From: Flavobacteriales bacterium
GTDB lineage: Bacteria; Bacteroidota; Bacteroidia; Flavobacteriales_E; Vicingaceae
DNA length: 59,255 nt
Direction of reading: 5' to 3'
Assembly (NCBI GenBank): GCA_029262875.1
Contig: JAJCYO010000030.1
Location: 1-59,255 of the forward strand
The position numbers and the translations under genes are program-made. This document shows positions 17,225-25,759 of the stretch, piece by piece. Under the pieces are notes generated by a model. It had not been told where the DNA came from. It did no database searches and saw only the letters and a list, made by a program, of their open reading frames with translations. Each line of letters starts with the position of its first letter. Positions within the stretch are counted from its first letter, which is position 1.

Positions 17225-19219
17225 ATGAGAGTAATACTATTTATAATAAGCATAATCATCTTGAGTAACACTTCAGTTGCTCAAAAAAATGTTGAATTTT
17301 CTAAATCCAATTTTAAGAGCAATACTTCTGGTTTTAAAACTGCTTTAAAGCATTTAAATGAAGGTAACTCAAAATATTACACTTCATTTTATAGCAAAGC
17401 TTTGGATGAGTATTTAGCTGCGAATAAATTTAATCCTAACAATGCTGAGTTAAATGCCAGAATAGGAGATTGTTATTTAAAATCTCCAGATAAATCAAAG
17501 TCTGTTCAATATTTTGAAAAAGCATATAGCTTAAACAAAGATATAGATGGTTTTTACATTTACATGATGGCCAAAGCTTATCAATTTGACAAACAATTTG
17601 ATAATGCCATTAAGTACTATCGTTTATCAAAAACAAAAAAACACAAGGTTGTCTTGAATGGTAGAATTTCTAATAATGCGGATAAAAAAATTAAGGAATG
17701 TACTTATGCTAAAAAAATGATTAAGACACCAGTAAATGTTGATATTGTTAATTTAAGTGATGCCATCAATACTGAATATGAAGAGTATGTTCCAGTAATT
17801 ACTGCTGATGAATCTGAAATCTTCTTTACTTCACGTAGACCTAATACTGTTGGTGGTGGAATTGATCCCGCAATTGCTGACCATTTTGAAGACATTTATT
17901 ATTCTAAAAAAGAAAATGATAAATGGATTCAAGCGGTTAATATGGGAAAACCTGCTAACAGTGAAAAGCACGATGCAACGGTAGGCTTAAGCTTAGATGG
18001 TCAGAAGCTAATTATTTATAGAGACACTAAAAAAGCTCAAGGAGATATTTTTGTAACGGAACGTAAAGGGACAAAATGGGAAGAACCTGTGCAACTTCCT
18101 GAGCCTATCAACTCTAAACACCAAGAAACATCTGCTTGTTATTCTCCTGATGGAAATACCATTTATTTTGTGAGTAACAGACCAAATGGACAAGGTGGAA
18201 AAGACATTTATAAAGCGACTAAAAGTTCTGAAGGAACTTGGGGGAAAGAAGAAAATTTAGGTCCAACTGTAAATTCATTGGAAGATGAAGATGCTATCTT
18301 TTTGCACCCAGATGGCAAGACACTTTATTTTAGCTCTAAAGGACATCCAACCATGGGTGGTTTTGATATTTTTAAAACAGTTTATGAGAAAGGAAGATGG
18401 TCTAAACCTGAGAACATTGGGTATCCCGTAAACACCGCAGATGATGATGTATGTTTTGTGTTAACTGCAAGTGGTGATTATGGCTATTATACTTCTATAA
18501 AAGCAAGTGGACAAGGAAAAAGAGACATCTACAGGGTTGCTTTTATTGATCAAATAAATCGGCCTAAATTGACCTTATTGAAAGGGATTATCTCCGATAA
18601 AAAAACAGGCAAAGTATTAAAAGCCACTGTAGAGATTTATGATAACGATGAAGATAAATTGGTCGGAACTTTTGAATCTAACAGTGCAACTGGAAAGTAC
18701 ATGGTTTCGTTGCCAGCAGGTCGTAATTATGGTATAAGTGTAAAAAAGAAAGGGTATTTATTTTATTCTGAAAACTTTAACATTCCGAAAGACGCAGCAT
18801 TTCAGGTGGTTAAAAAAGATGTTAAATTGGACAAATTAGAAGTTGGTAAAAAAGTAGTATTGAACAACATTTTTTACGAATACAATAAAGCAAGTTTGGG
18901 AAGCTCATCTCATAATGAGTTAAATAAAGTAATTGAGTTATTAAACAATAACCCTAAAATGAAAATTGAATTGTCGGCACATACGGACACTAGGGGTAGT
19001 GATGCATACAACAACAAACTTTCTCAAGAAAGAGCACAATCTTGTGTTAATTACTTGACTGGAAAAGGTGTCAGTAAAAGCCGATTAGTAGCGAAAGGTT
19101 ATGGAGAAAAACAATTGATTGTAACTGATGCTGAAATTGATAAATTGACATCAGAAGTGGCAAAAGAAGAACAACATCAAAAAAATAGAAGAACAGAATT
19201 TAAAATTATAGAAAACTAA
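17225..19219 (+). CDS. TPR-PD40-OmpA envelope protein (PorE-like)
   Basis: A 664-residue exported protein with a signal peptide (1-19). The domain order is TPR-like helices (about 35-160), four PD40/WD40-like blades (about 185-445, with motifs DESEIFFTSRRPN, LDGQKLIIYRD, PDGNTIYFVSNRPNGQGGKDIY and PDGKTLYFSSKGH), a carboxypeptidase-regulatory-like beta domain (about 455-535), and a C-terminal OmpA domain (about 545-664). The OmpA domain keeps the peptidoglycan-binding residues in HTDTRGSDAYNNKLSQERA and NRRTEF. The same order occurs in PorE of Porphyromonas gingivalis, which ties the T9SS to peptidoglycan. Lying between the second adhesin (7 bases upstream) and a PorP/SprF gene (11 bases downstream), it probably anchors this adhesin's export or display apparatus to the cell wall. 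Confidence 0.9.
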   Translation: MRVILFIISIIILSNTSVAQKNVEFSKSNFKSNTSGFKTALKHLNEGNSKYYTSFYSKALDEYLAANKFNPNNAELNARIGDCYLKSPDKSKSVQYFEKAYSLNKDIDGFYIYMMAKAYQFDKQFDNAIKYYRLSKTKKHKVVLNGRISNNADKKIKECTYAKKMIKTPVNVDIVNLSDAINTEYEEYVPVITADESEIFFTSRRPNTVGGGIDPAIADHFEDIYYSKKENDKWIQAVNMGKPANSEKHDATVGLSLDGQKLIIYRDTKKAQGDIFVTERKGTKWEEPVQLPEPINSKHQETSACYSPDGNTIYFVSNRPNGQGGKDIYKATKSSEGTWGKEENLGPTVNSLEDEDAIFLHPDGKTLYFSSKGHPTMGGFDIFKTVYEKGRWSKPENIGYPVNTADDDVCFVLTASGDYGYYTSIKASGQGKRDIYRVAFIDQINRPKLTLLKGIISDKKTGKVLKATVEIYDNDEDKLVGTFESNSATGKYMVSLPAGRNYGISVKKKGYLFYSENFNIPKDAAFQVVKKDVKLDKLEVGKKVVLNNIFYEYNKASLGSSSHNELNKVIELLNNNPKMKIELSAHTDTRGSDAYNNKLSQERAQSCVNYLTGKGVSKSRLVAKGYGEKQLIVTDAEIDKLTSEVAKEEQHQKNRRTEFKIIEN

Positions 19220-19230
19220 CATCCCTAATT

Positions 19231-20277
19231 ATGAAAAGGATAGCAATTATAATATTACTTATTTCCATTGTGAAAATTGGACACACTCAGGACATCCACT
19301 TTTCTCAAGCTTACATGACTCCTTTAGAGTTAAACCCCGCTAATGCTGGAACGGAATACGATATAAGAGGGATCTTGAATTATAGAACTCAGTGGAACAG
19401 TGTTTCTTCAGAACCATTTGTTACCATGATGGCTGGCTATGACATGAACTTCAACAAATCAAACACACGAACAGGTTATTTCGCGGGAGGAATATTTTTG
19501 TTTAATGACAAAGCTGGTGATTCAAAAATGACCCAAAATACGGCCAATTTAGCGATTGCTTACCATGTAAATTTAAACCAAAAAAACACATTAGGGTTAG
19601 GTGTTCAGGGAGGTTATTTTCAAAAATCGATTGATTATTCTAGCCTAAAGTGGGGAACCCAATACGATGGAATGCAATATGATTCCCAATTAAGTAATGG
19701 TGAAACTGCTACAGGTGGCTTATCTGTTGGAGCAGCTGATTTTGCGGGGGGATTAACTTGGACATATCGAAAAGGGGCCGAACGTTACATGACAGCCAAT
19801 GACCAGTTTTTATTAATTGCAGGGGTTTCATTGCAACACATTAATAAACCTAAAACACAATTGCAAGCCGTTGTAGATGATCCTTTATATTACAGATGGG
19901 TTGGTCATGTTACAGGAATTATTGGAGTACCCAATAGCAAAATGTCTATTTTACCTTCAGCAGTATATTTACAGCAAGGTAGTTTAAGACAATTTATGGT
20001 TGGAACCAACTTCGGGTACAAGTTCAAAGAGTCTTCTAAGTATACAGGAAACTTAAAAGGTGGAACGGTTGGAATTGGTGTTGAATATAGAATGCAAGAT
20101 GCTTTTATATTGACCTCATTCTTAGAGATTGCCAATTATACCATTGGGTTGAGTTATGATTTAAATACATCAAGTCTTAGTGATGCTTCTAACAGTTTTG
20201 GAGCATTTGAAGTAGCGCTAAGGTATGTTTCTCCTAGTCCTTTCAGTAAAGGAAAGAGTAGATCAAGATTTAGGTAG
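19231..20277 (+). CDS. PorP/SprF family type IX secretion outer-membrane protein
   Basis: A 348-residue beta-barrel protein with signal peptide (cleavage before QDIHFSQAYMT, about residue 20) and the family blocks LELNPANAG and LNYRTQWNSV. It closes the second adhesin module and is only distantly similar to the copy at 11395, so the two are old paralogues rather than a recent duplication. By analogy with SprF it should assist export or anchoring of the 1566-residue type B protein. A strong hairpin terminator follows 36 bases after the stop, marking the end of the transcription unit. Confidence 0.93.
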   Translation: MKRIAIIILLISIVKIGHTQDIHFSQAYMTPLELNPANAGTEYDIRGILNYRTQWNSVSSEPFVTMMAGYDMNFNKSNTRTGYFAGGIFLFNDKAGDSKMTQNTANLAIAYHVNLNQKNTLGLGVQGGYFQKSIDYSSLKWGTQYDGMQYDSQLSNGETATGGLSVGAADFAGGLTWTYRKGAERYMTANDQFLLIAGVSLQHINKPKTQLQAVVDDPLYYRWVGHVTGIIGVPNSKMSILPSAVYLQQGSLRQFMVGTNFGYKFKESSKYTGNLKGGTVGIGVEYRMQDAFILTSFLEIANYTIGLSYDLNTSSLSDASNSFGAFEVALRYVSPSPFSKGKSRSRFR

Positions 20278-20312
20278 TAAGTACTTGTTTAGTTAGTAGT
20301 ATTTACATTGTT

Positions 20313-20345
20313 AAGGAGCCAGGTTTTTACTTGGCTCCTTTTTTT
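20313..20345 (+). terminator. Intrinsic terminator of the adhesin cluster
   Basis: Perfect 9-bp stem AAGGAGCCA (20313-20321) with TGGCTCCTT (20332-20340), a 10-base loop and a run of Ts through 20345. It is the only strong hairpin-plus-U-tract seen in the window and sits just after the last gene of the cluster. Confidence 0.9.
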
Positions 20346-20393
20346 ACCACTTACCTTCAATACCTTACCGATTACTAAAATAGCTTACGTTTT

Positions 20394-20425
20394 TTTGGAC
20401 TTAAATAGCCATTCTTGTATCTTTA
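20394..20425 (+). promoter_or_regulatory. Promoter of the tandem type A protein pair
   Basis: TTTG at 20394-20397, a spacer of exactly 20 bases and TATCTTTA at 20418-20425 (one mismatch to TAnnTTTG). The start would be near 20431, about 13 bases before the ATG at 20444. Confidence 0.55.
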
Positions 20426-20443
20426 AGTAGATTTAACATGCTT

Positions 20444-21367
20444 ATGAAAAAATTCTACACACTTTTTATCTTCTCGATGATTACGCTTTCTGCTTTTAGT
20501 CAGGCATACAGACCCATGCTAACAAACAGCTCAGAATGGTATTATTTTGAACTTGGATTGGGGTGGGAAGGAACAACCCTGTATACAGTAGGTGGAGACA
20601 CAACGATTGCTAATATTCCATATACAAAAGTGAGTCAAACAAGTCTAACCTCGACTGGCTCACTTCCTGATTGGACTCATTTTTTAAAAGAAGATAGTCT
20701 AAATAGAAGAGTATATACCATTGCTGGGAATGATAGCATGGCATTGCTTTATGATTTTAATCTCCTACCTGGTGATACCTTTAATTTTCCTCCTGCTTGG
20801 GGTGGTGGAAGTTTGATTTTAGATAGCATTTCAAATGATTTTAACCAGTTAATAGTATCTTCTATGCAATCTTGGTGTATACCTGATTCCAGTAATAATA
20901 GTATAGCATTGCCAAAAATCTTTTATTTTAACAATAATGTTATTTGGATAGAGGGAGTTGGATCTTTAGGTGACCTTATATCCCGAGCATACCTTAGTTT
21001 TAATTGTGTTAATTATTTATCTTGTCATTATAATAAATTAGAGAACAAAGACATTCATATTAGCGCTTGGATTAATCAATTAGATGGTGAATGTGTTACG
21101 TTTACTACGGGCGTTAATTCATTAAATAATGATGAATTATTTGTATTTATTTCCCCTAACCCCAGTACTGGAGAAAGTATATCTATAAGTGGCGAAGATT
21201 TAAGATTGATTAAAATTTATACTATTCAAGGTCAATTGGTAAAAACTATTGAGGTAGAAAATGATGAAACCTTAATTAATCTAAAAAACGAACCTAAAGG
21301 AATTTACTTGATAAAAGTTCAATTCGAAAATGGGAAAATAACCACTAAAAAGTTAATTATTAATTGA
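20444..21367 (+). CDS. T9SS type A sorting-domain protein, paralogue 1
   Basis: A 307-residue secreted protein (309 if the ATG at 20438 is used; 20444 is preferred because it aligns with the start of its paralogue and leaves a normal leader). Signal peptide to about residue 20 (SAFSQ). The mature N-terminus AYRPMLTNSSEWYYF is shared with the next gene. The middle has no recognised domain. The last 75 residues form a type A sorting domain (FISPNPSTGESI, then IYTIQGQLVKTIEV and the GIYLIKVQFENGK block), directing export by T9SS and anchoring to surface lipopolysaccharide. Function of the mature part unknown. Confidence 0.85.
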   Translation: MKKFYTLFIFSMITLSAFSQAYRPMLTNSSEWYYFELGLGWEGTTLYTVGGDTTIANIPYTKVSQTSLTSTGSLPDWTHFLKEDSLNRRVYTIAGNDSMALLYDFNLLPGDTFNFPPAWGGGSLILDSISNDFNQLIVSSMQSWCIPDSSNNSIALPKIFYFNNNVIWIEGVGSLGDLISRAYLSFNCVNYLSCHYNKLENKDIHISAWINQLDGECVTFTTGVNSLNNDELFVFISPNPSTGESISISGEDLRLIKIYTIQGQLVKTIEVENDETLINLKNEPKGIYLIKVQFENGKITTKKLIIN

Positions 21368-21371
21368 GCCT

Positions 21372-22295
21372 ATGAAAAAACTCTACACGCTTTTTATCTT
21401 CTCAATAATTACATTTTCTACTTTTAGTCAGACATATAGACCCATGTTAGCAAACAGCTCGGAATGGTATTATTTTGAAAGTGGACTTCAATTTGGAACA
21501 ATGAAATATTCCAATGTTGGAGATACGACAATGGCTGGATCTCAATATTCAATAGTTAGTTTATCAACAGCCCCTTCATTTATTCAATTTTCCCCATATT
21601 ATTTAAGAGAAGATAGTATTAATAAGGAAGTTTTGATCAGGGATTTTAATGGCGATGATGTAATACTATATAATTTTAATCTTTTACCAGGAGATACTTT
21701 TCAAAAACCAACTACCATTAATGGAGGTTTTGCTCAATTAATTTTAGACAGTATTTCTAATGATTTCAGCTCTATTCCATCTAACTCACTTCAATTTTGT
21801 GGTAATAATGTTGATTCTAGTATTATAGGCTTTCCTTCTCCAAAAATATTTCATTTTAATAAAGATATTTGGATTGAAGGTATAGGCTCTATGAGACATT
21901 TAATTTATAACGATTGGGAATGTTATAAATTTTTATCTTGTCATTTTGACAATAATGGCACCCGAGACCTATACTTTAGCACATATTTTGGGGATAGTCA
22001 TCTGCATGGAGATTGTTTCACAAATTATCTTGCGGGAATTAATTCTTCTGATATCTCTAATTCATTCATTACTATATCTCCTAACCCAAGCAGTGGGAAA
22101 AATATATCCGTAGCTGGTGAAGGTTTAAATTCTATAAAAATTTATAGTATTCATGGCCAATTAATAAAGACTGCTGCAGTAAAAAATGATGCAATTGAAT
22201 TAAATCTTGAAAATCAACCCAAAGGAATTTACTTAATAAAAGCTCAATTTGAAAATGGAGAAGTAGTAAGCAGAAAACTAATGCTCATTAGATAA
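21372..22295 (+). CDS. T9SS type A sorting-domain protein, paralogue 2
   Basis: A 307-residue secreted protein starting 4 bases after the stop of its paralogue. Signal peptide MKKLYTLFIFSIITFSTFSQ, then TYRPMLANSSEWYYFE, a central part with the shared segment YNFNLLPGDTF, and a type A sorting domain (ISPNPSSGKNI, IYSIHGQLIKT, GIYLIKAQFENGE). The two genes are diverged tandem duplicates: signal peptides, first mature residues and sorting domains are closely similar while the centres differ. The stop codon lies inside the 3' end of the opposing exonuclease gene, an 18-base overlap. Function unknown. Confidence 0.85.
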   Translation: MKKLYTLFIFSIITFSTFSQTYRPMLANSSEWYYFESGLQFGTMKYSNVGDTTMAGSQYSIVSLSTAPSFIQFSPYYLREDSINKEVLIRDFNGDDVILYNFNLLPGDTFQKPTTINGGFAQLILDSISNDFSSIPSNSLQFCGNNVDSSIIGFPSPKIFHFNKDIWIEGIGSMRHLIYNDWECYKFLSCHFDNNGTRDLYFSTYFGDSHLHGDCFTNYLAGINSSDISNSFITISPNPSSGKNISVAGEGLNSIKIYSIHGQLIKTAAVKNDAIELNLENQPKGIYLIKAQFENGEVVSRKLMLIR

Positions 22296-22781
22296 AAGCA
22301 TTCCCAACAATTTTGTAGTAGCCAACGCATCTCCTCCTGCTCGGTGCCTATCTTCTTTAGGAATATGAATTCCCAATTCTTCACTTAATTTTCCCAAGCT
22401 ATAAGATGCTGCCTCTGGAAATACTTTTCCACTCAACTTAATGGTACATACTTTAGGTTCATTTAAATCGAACCCAACTCTTTTTAACTCTGTTTTTAAA
22501 AACATGTAATCGAAATCTACATCATGAGCTACAAATATTTGCCCCTTTAAAAGGTCATTTATCTTTTTAGCAACATCAACAAATACGGGGGCCTCTTTTA
22601 CCATTGTATTGGTAATTCCTGTAAGTTTTGCAACATACCAATCAATTTTCACTCCAGGATTTACAAGGGTAGAATACTCCTCAATAACCTTTTTCCCATC
22701 ATAAATATAGATGGCAACTTCAATTATTTTTCCTTTGATGTGGTTGCCTCCAGTGGCTTCGATATCTACAACTGCATACAC
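22278..22781 (-). CDS. DnaQ-like 3'-5' exonuclease domain protein
   Basis: DEDDh exonuclease of the DnaQ/epsilon type. Motifs are DIEATGGN (ExoI, normally DxExT), HDVDFDYMFLK (ExoII) and HRAGGDALATTKLL (ExoIII, H-x4-D). I start it at the GTG at 22781, which gives a protein of 168 residues opening MYAVVDIEATGG, the usual beginning of this family. The in-frame ATG at 22883 would add 34 arginine-rich residues lying wholly inside the upstream DUF2071 gene. There is no GIY-YIG domain, unlike many Bacteroidota relatives. It is the last gene of the leftward cluster, 17 bases after DUF2071. It may act in proofreading or RNA/DNA trimming; the substrate is unknown. Confidence 0.85.
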   Translation of the reverse strand: MYAVVDIEATGGNHIKGKIIEVAIYIYDGKKVIEEYSTLVNPGVKIDWYVAKLTGITNTMVKEAPVFVDVAKKINDLLKGQIFVAHDVDFDYMFLKTELKRVGFDLNEPKVCTIKLSGKVFPEAASYSLGKLSEELGIHIPKEDRHRAGGDALATTKLLGMLLSNEH

Positions 22782-22798
22782 ACAGTAAAAGTAGTCAT

Positions 22799-23515
22799 TT
22801 AAATAACTATTTTTTTGTCGCCTAATGAAACTTCTGAACCTTCTACTAAAAATACGGAACTGGGTTCCTGATGCTGCAAGCATTCAAAACTTTTTCCATA
22901 TACCGACTCAAAGTCTACATCAATGTTGTAATCAACTAATGAATATATTTTCCAAGGTTCGTGTTCTACTTTAAATTCGTAGGACTTATTTTTTTTAATT
23001 TGAATGTTTCCCCAATAATGCTCTGCAATAAATCGCTCTTGAGAATCTTTAAGCGTATCCTTCAGGATTTTTCCTGTTTTCACAGCAATACTGTTCCATT
23101 TGCCATTCAATTTCCACTCGTATTTAATGTTAAGATGATCAGCATCTTCTTGCCATGAATGCTTCATGGGTTGTTGAATATAATTTTCTTTATAGAGCAT
23201 TTTTGCCACCATTTTGACAATGGTTTTGTCAATAATTTCTTTTATAAAAACCACTCCATGCCTTATTTCATCTCCAACTTTTCGTTTCACATAAAAACGG
23301 AGATTAACTTGTTCAAAATTAATATGAAAGGGAAATTTTATTCCCATTACTTTTGTATTCAGAAATTTGAATCCTACTACACTAACATAATACTTCCCGT
23401 TCCAACTATCTAACTCGGTTCCATGTGGCAGGTATGGTGTTAAAATTTCTGGGTTAACCTCATAATTAATCATGATTAGCTTTCTCCATTCAGTATGTAA
23501 AAATGGGTTTTTCAT
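22799..23515 (-). CDS. DUF2071 (YqjF-like) family protein
   Basis: A 238-residue protein matching the DUF2071/YqjF family: opening FLHTEWRKLIMINYEVNPE, then LTPYLPHGTELDSWNGKYYVSVVGF and the C-terminal segment with YSLVDYNIDVDFESVYG. The fold is related to acetoacetate decarboxylase-like proteins; no enzymatic activity is established. It overlaps the DCC gene by 4 bases (translational coupling) and precedes the exonuclease by 17 bases, so it belongs to the leftward operon. Confidence 0.85.
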   Translation of the reverse strand: MKNPFLHTEWRKLIMINYEVNPEILTPYLPHGTELDSWNGKYYVSVVGFKFLNTKVMGIKFPFHINFEQVNLRFYVKRKVGDEIRHGVVFIKEIIDKTIVKMVAKMLYKENYIQQPMKHSWQEDADHLNIKYEWKLNGKWNSIAVKTGKILKDTLKDSQERFIAEHYWGNIQIKKNKSYEFKVEHEPWKIYSLVDYNIDVDFESVYGKSFECLQHQEPSSVFLVEGSEVSLGDKKIVI

Positions 23516-23910
23516 AAGAAGCTGTTTTTGTAATTGTTATCCAATGGCAATTCACAAGTTCCCTTTCCAAATACTTTATACCTGCAAGCTGCCATTATAT
23601 CGTAAAAGAAATCCCTAATAAAGACTGGAACAATAATGAACCCATAAAACACAGACCTAAAACCTCCTAATGTTTTTAGAATACGAAAAGCAGCAGTAGA
23701 TTTAATATAAGCGTTGTTATTTTCAATCAAAATAACCGAATCTGTTGCTGGATCTATCTTATACTTAGTAAGGTAATGTTTCCCTTTTTCCGATTGTAAT
23801 GAAGCAAAACGAAACACATCTTTTTTATCTCTTTTCACCACATATTTTACCCAGAAACTGCAAAAATTACATTCTCCGTCAAAGAGTATAATATGTTTTT
23901 GAGAACTCAT
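23512..23910 (-). CDS. DCC-family thiol-disulfide oxidoreductase-like protein (DUF393)
   Basis: A 132-residue protein with the DCC family signature: LFDGECNFC near the N-terminus (D-x3-C-x2-C) and FRFASLQSEKG shortly after, followed by a membrane-interacting helix-rich part (FRSVFYGFIIVPVFIRDFFYD) and a late cysteine region. The family is predicted to have a thioredoxin-like fold and to exchange thiols, but substrates are not known. It overlaps both neighbours by 4 bases (DUF2071 downstream, the TIGR01777 gene upstream), a tight sign that the three products are made together. Confidence 0.85.
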   Translation of the reverse strand: MSSQKHIILFDGECNFCSFWVKYVVKRDKKDVFRFASLQSEKGKHYLTKYKIDPATDSVILIENNNAYIKSTAAFRILKTLGGFRSVFYGFIIVPVFIRDFFYDIMAACRYKVFGKGTCELPLDNNYKNSFL

Positions 23911-24818
23911 CTTAAATCTGTTAACGCTTTATCAATATTCGTAAATTTAAATTGAAATCCATCATCCAATAATCGTTTTGGTTGTACAAACCTGCTTTTC
24001 AAAATCAATTCAGGTTCCGTTCTCATAATAAAAGAACCAATTTCTATGGCAAACGTTGGAGCAGGAATTCCAAATGAAACACCTAATGATTTTCTTAAGG
24101 ATTTCATAAATTGTTTGTTATCAATTTTACTGGAACTGGTACAATTAATAGAGCCATCAATGTGATCCTGTTCTTTTAAAAAATCAACTACTCGAATCAA
24201 ATCATTAATGTGTATCCAAGCAAATTTTTGTCTTCCATTTCCATGATAACCCCCTAACCCTAATTTGGAAAGTTTAGTTAAAACAGGTAAAACGCCCTCT
24301 CCTTTACCTAAAACCAAGGAGATTCTTAGCGCTATTTTCCTCGTTTTAGGAGTGTGTGAATTAAAAAATGCTTCTTCCCAAGCTTTGGCCACACTCATGG
24401 AAAAATCACTTCCGATATCTCCATCCTCTTCAGTCATTGCTTTTGTTAACGAGTAATCATAGATGGTTGCCGTAGATGCATTGAACCACACTTTTGGTGG
24501 GTTTTCGATTTGGTTGATGGCTTTTCCTAAAACGTTAGTCGCATCCACCCGTGATGATAAAATCAGCTCTTTATTTTTATCGGTATACCTGCAATCAACT
24601 GACTTTCCAGTTAAATTGATGAGTAATGTTGCTCCATTTAATAACTCTTTCCATTTACCTAATGTTTTTCCATCCCAATGCTCGTATCGAATACCATCAA
24701 TTAGTTTTGATTCGCTTCTTGTAAGCACAATGACCAAGTAACCATTGTTTTTATAATGGGAGGAAAGGGCTTTTCCTATAAAGCCACTTCCTCCTGCTAT
24801 TATAATTTTATTTTTCAT
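23907..24818 (-). CDS. TIGR01777 family NAD(P)-dependent oxidoreductase
   Basis: A 303-residue atypical short-chain dehydrogenase/epimerase of the YfcH/SDR39U1 type. The nucleotide-binding loop GGSGFIGKAL is at 8-17, followed by RYEHWDGKTLGKW, a family landmark, and the C-terminal DUF1731 region (PAPTFAIEIGSFIMRTEPELI, then LLDDGFQF) at about 245-300. The physiological substrate of this family is unknown. It is the upstream partner of the overlapping DCC and DUF2071 genes and follows the small membrane protein gene after 11 bases. Confidence 0.92.
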   Translation of the reverse strand: MKNKIIIAGGSGFIGKALSSHYKNNGYLVIVLTRSESKLIDGIRYEHWDGKTLGKWKELLNGATLLINLTGKSVDCRYTDKNKELILSSRVDATNVLGKAINQIENPPKVWFNASTATIYDYSLTKAMTEEDGDIGSDFSMSVAKAWEEAFFNSHTPKTRKIALRISLVLGKGEGVLPVLTKLSKLGLGGYHGNGRQKFAWIHINDLIRVVDFLKEQDHIDGSINCTSSSKIDNKQFMKSLRKSLGVSFGIPAPTFAIEIGSFIMRTEPELILKSRFVQPKRLLDDGFQFKFTNIDKALTDLR

Positions 24819-24829
24819 CTTTTTTAATA

Positions 24830-25246
24830 TTACGCTGATGCCGGTTTTGTCAGTTTAAATGGTTTGGGTCCATCAGGTTTTGGTTGGTTTGCTTTTCTTC
24901 TTCCTCTAAAAAATAATAAGAGGTTAAAGAATAACATTGCTCCTAAATAGATTGAAAATCCACCTACCTTATACGACAATGTTTCAATCAATTTTTGAGT
25001 CGTTTCAAAAGGGTTGTACTCACTCACATGAATTTTTAATATCAATAAAGCGAACCCAATGTTCATTAGGTAAAACCCTATTTCGAAAAGACGGTTAGTG
25101 GCAAAAGCGATTTCCTCTTTCCCGTGGAATATATCGAGCATAAATACTCTTGCATTCTTAAATAATGTTCTTGCTACAAACAAGGTAAGTAACAAAGCAA
25201 CCGGTAAGTAGATTGCATACGCGATGATGATTAGTTTGTTTTCCAT
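24830..25246 (-). CDS. Three-TM membrane protein, paralogue of the next gene upstream
   Basis: A 138-residue inner-membrane protein with hydrophobic segments at about 4-25, 53-72 and 94-112, and a cytoplasmic Pro/Lys-rich tail (KANQPKPDGPKPFKLTKP). Segments NRLFEIGFYLMNIGFALLIL and YLGAMLFFNLLLFF align with NKILLLGYYLTNIGYVITII and ILAAMHYMNMIVLAFW of the product encoded at 25269-25619, so the two are tandem paralogues. No characterised domain is recognised. It stands between its paralogue (22 bases upstream) and the TIGR01777 gene (11 bases downstream). Confidence 0.8.
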   Translation of the reverse strand: MENKLIIIAYAIYLPVALLLTLFVARTLFKNARVFMLDIFHGKEEIAFATNRLFEIGFYLMNIGFALLILKIHVSEYNPFETTQKLIETLSYKVGGFSIYLGAMLFFNLLLFFRGRRKANQPKPDGPKPFKLTKPASA

Positions 25247-25268
25247 GATATTATATTTTAGTTAATAT

Positions 25269-25619
25269 TTATTTTTTACTAATTGATGTTTTCCGCCAAA
25301 ATGCTAAAACAATCATATTCATGTAATGCATTGCCGCCAAAATGAACACAATGGACGCTATTCGAAGACTCAATTCGTTTATCATTTCATTAAATGAGTT
25401 AATTGTTTTCCATGTGCTTATAATGGTAATCACATAACCTATGTTAGTCAGGTAATAACCCAACAAAAGAATCTTATTTATAGCTTGTGAAATTTCTTCA
25501 TCAATAAATATGGACAATACATAATAGTATCCACTTTTGTAACATTTGTATCCTACTACTACCGTAATGTAGATGGTGATAATGGTGTAAATTATATAGC
25601 TAATTGTATTGTATGTCAT
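25269..25619 (-). CDS. Three-TM membrane protein, first gene of the GbsR-linked operon
   Basis: A 116-residue membrane protein with hydrophobic segments at about 6-27, 49-69 and 84-109 and a short basic tail. It is paralogous to the 138-residue protein downstream. It is the first gene after a perfect 28-base palindrome (25634-25661) whose core repeats at the regulator's own promoter, so it is the most likely direct target of that regulator. Family unknown to me. Such paired small membrane proteins might form a hetero-oligomer, but that is inference. Confidence 0.8.
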   Translation of the reverse strand: MTYNTISYIIYTIITIYITVVVGYKCYKSGYYYVLSIFIDEEISQAINKILLLGYYLTNIGYVITIISTWKTINSFNEMINELSLRIASIVFILAAMHYMNMIVLAFWRKTSISKK

Positions 25620-25633
25620 CTTTTCTATTTTTC

Positions 25634-25661
25634 AAAACTTTCAATAATTATTGAAAGTTTT
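25634..25661. promoter_or_regulatory. Palindromic operator before the membrane-protein operon
   Basis: A perfect 28-base palindrome with the core AACTTTCAAT-AATT-ATTGAAAGTT, 14 bases upstream of the ATG at 25619. The same two arms with the same 4-base spacer occur at 26295-26318 before the regulator gene. A dimeric winged-helix regulator of the GbsR/MarR type would bind such a site. The rest of 25620-25759 shows no other feature. Confidence 0.7.
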
Positions 25662-25759
25662 TATTAAAAAAATATTATTTAATATGTTTTTTCCTGTCAC
25701 TCATTAAGGCATATTGAATTCGCAATAACCATTCTTTAATATATATAGCTCTATCTGGC

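Noticed and set aside
23159-23413. An 84-codon plus-strand frame opposite the DUF2071 gene
   Set aside because: Shadow of a conserved family protein; its Phe/Asn-rich product has no plausible features.
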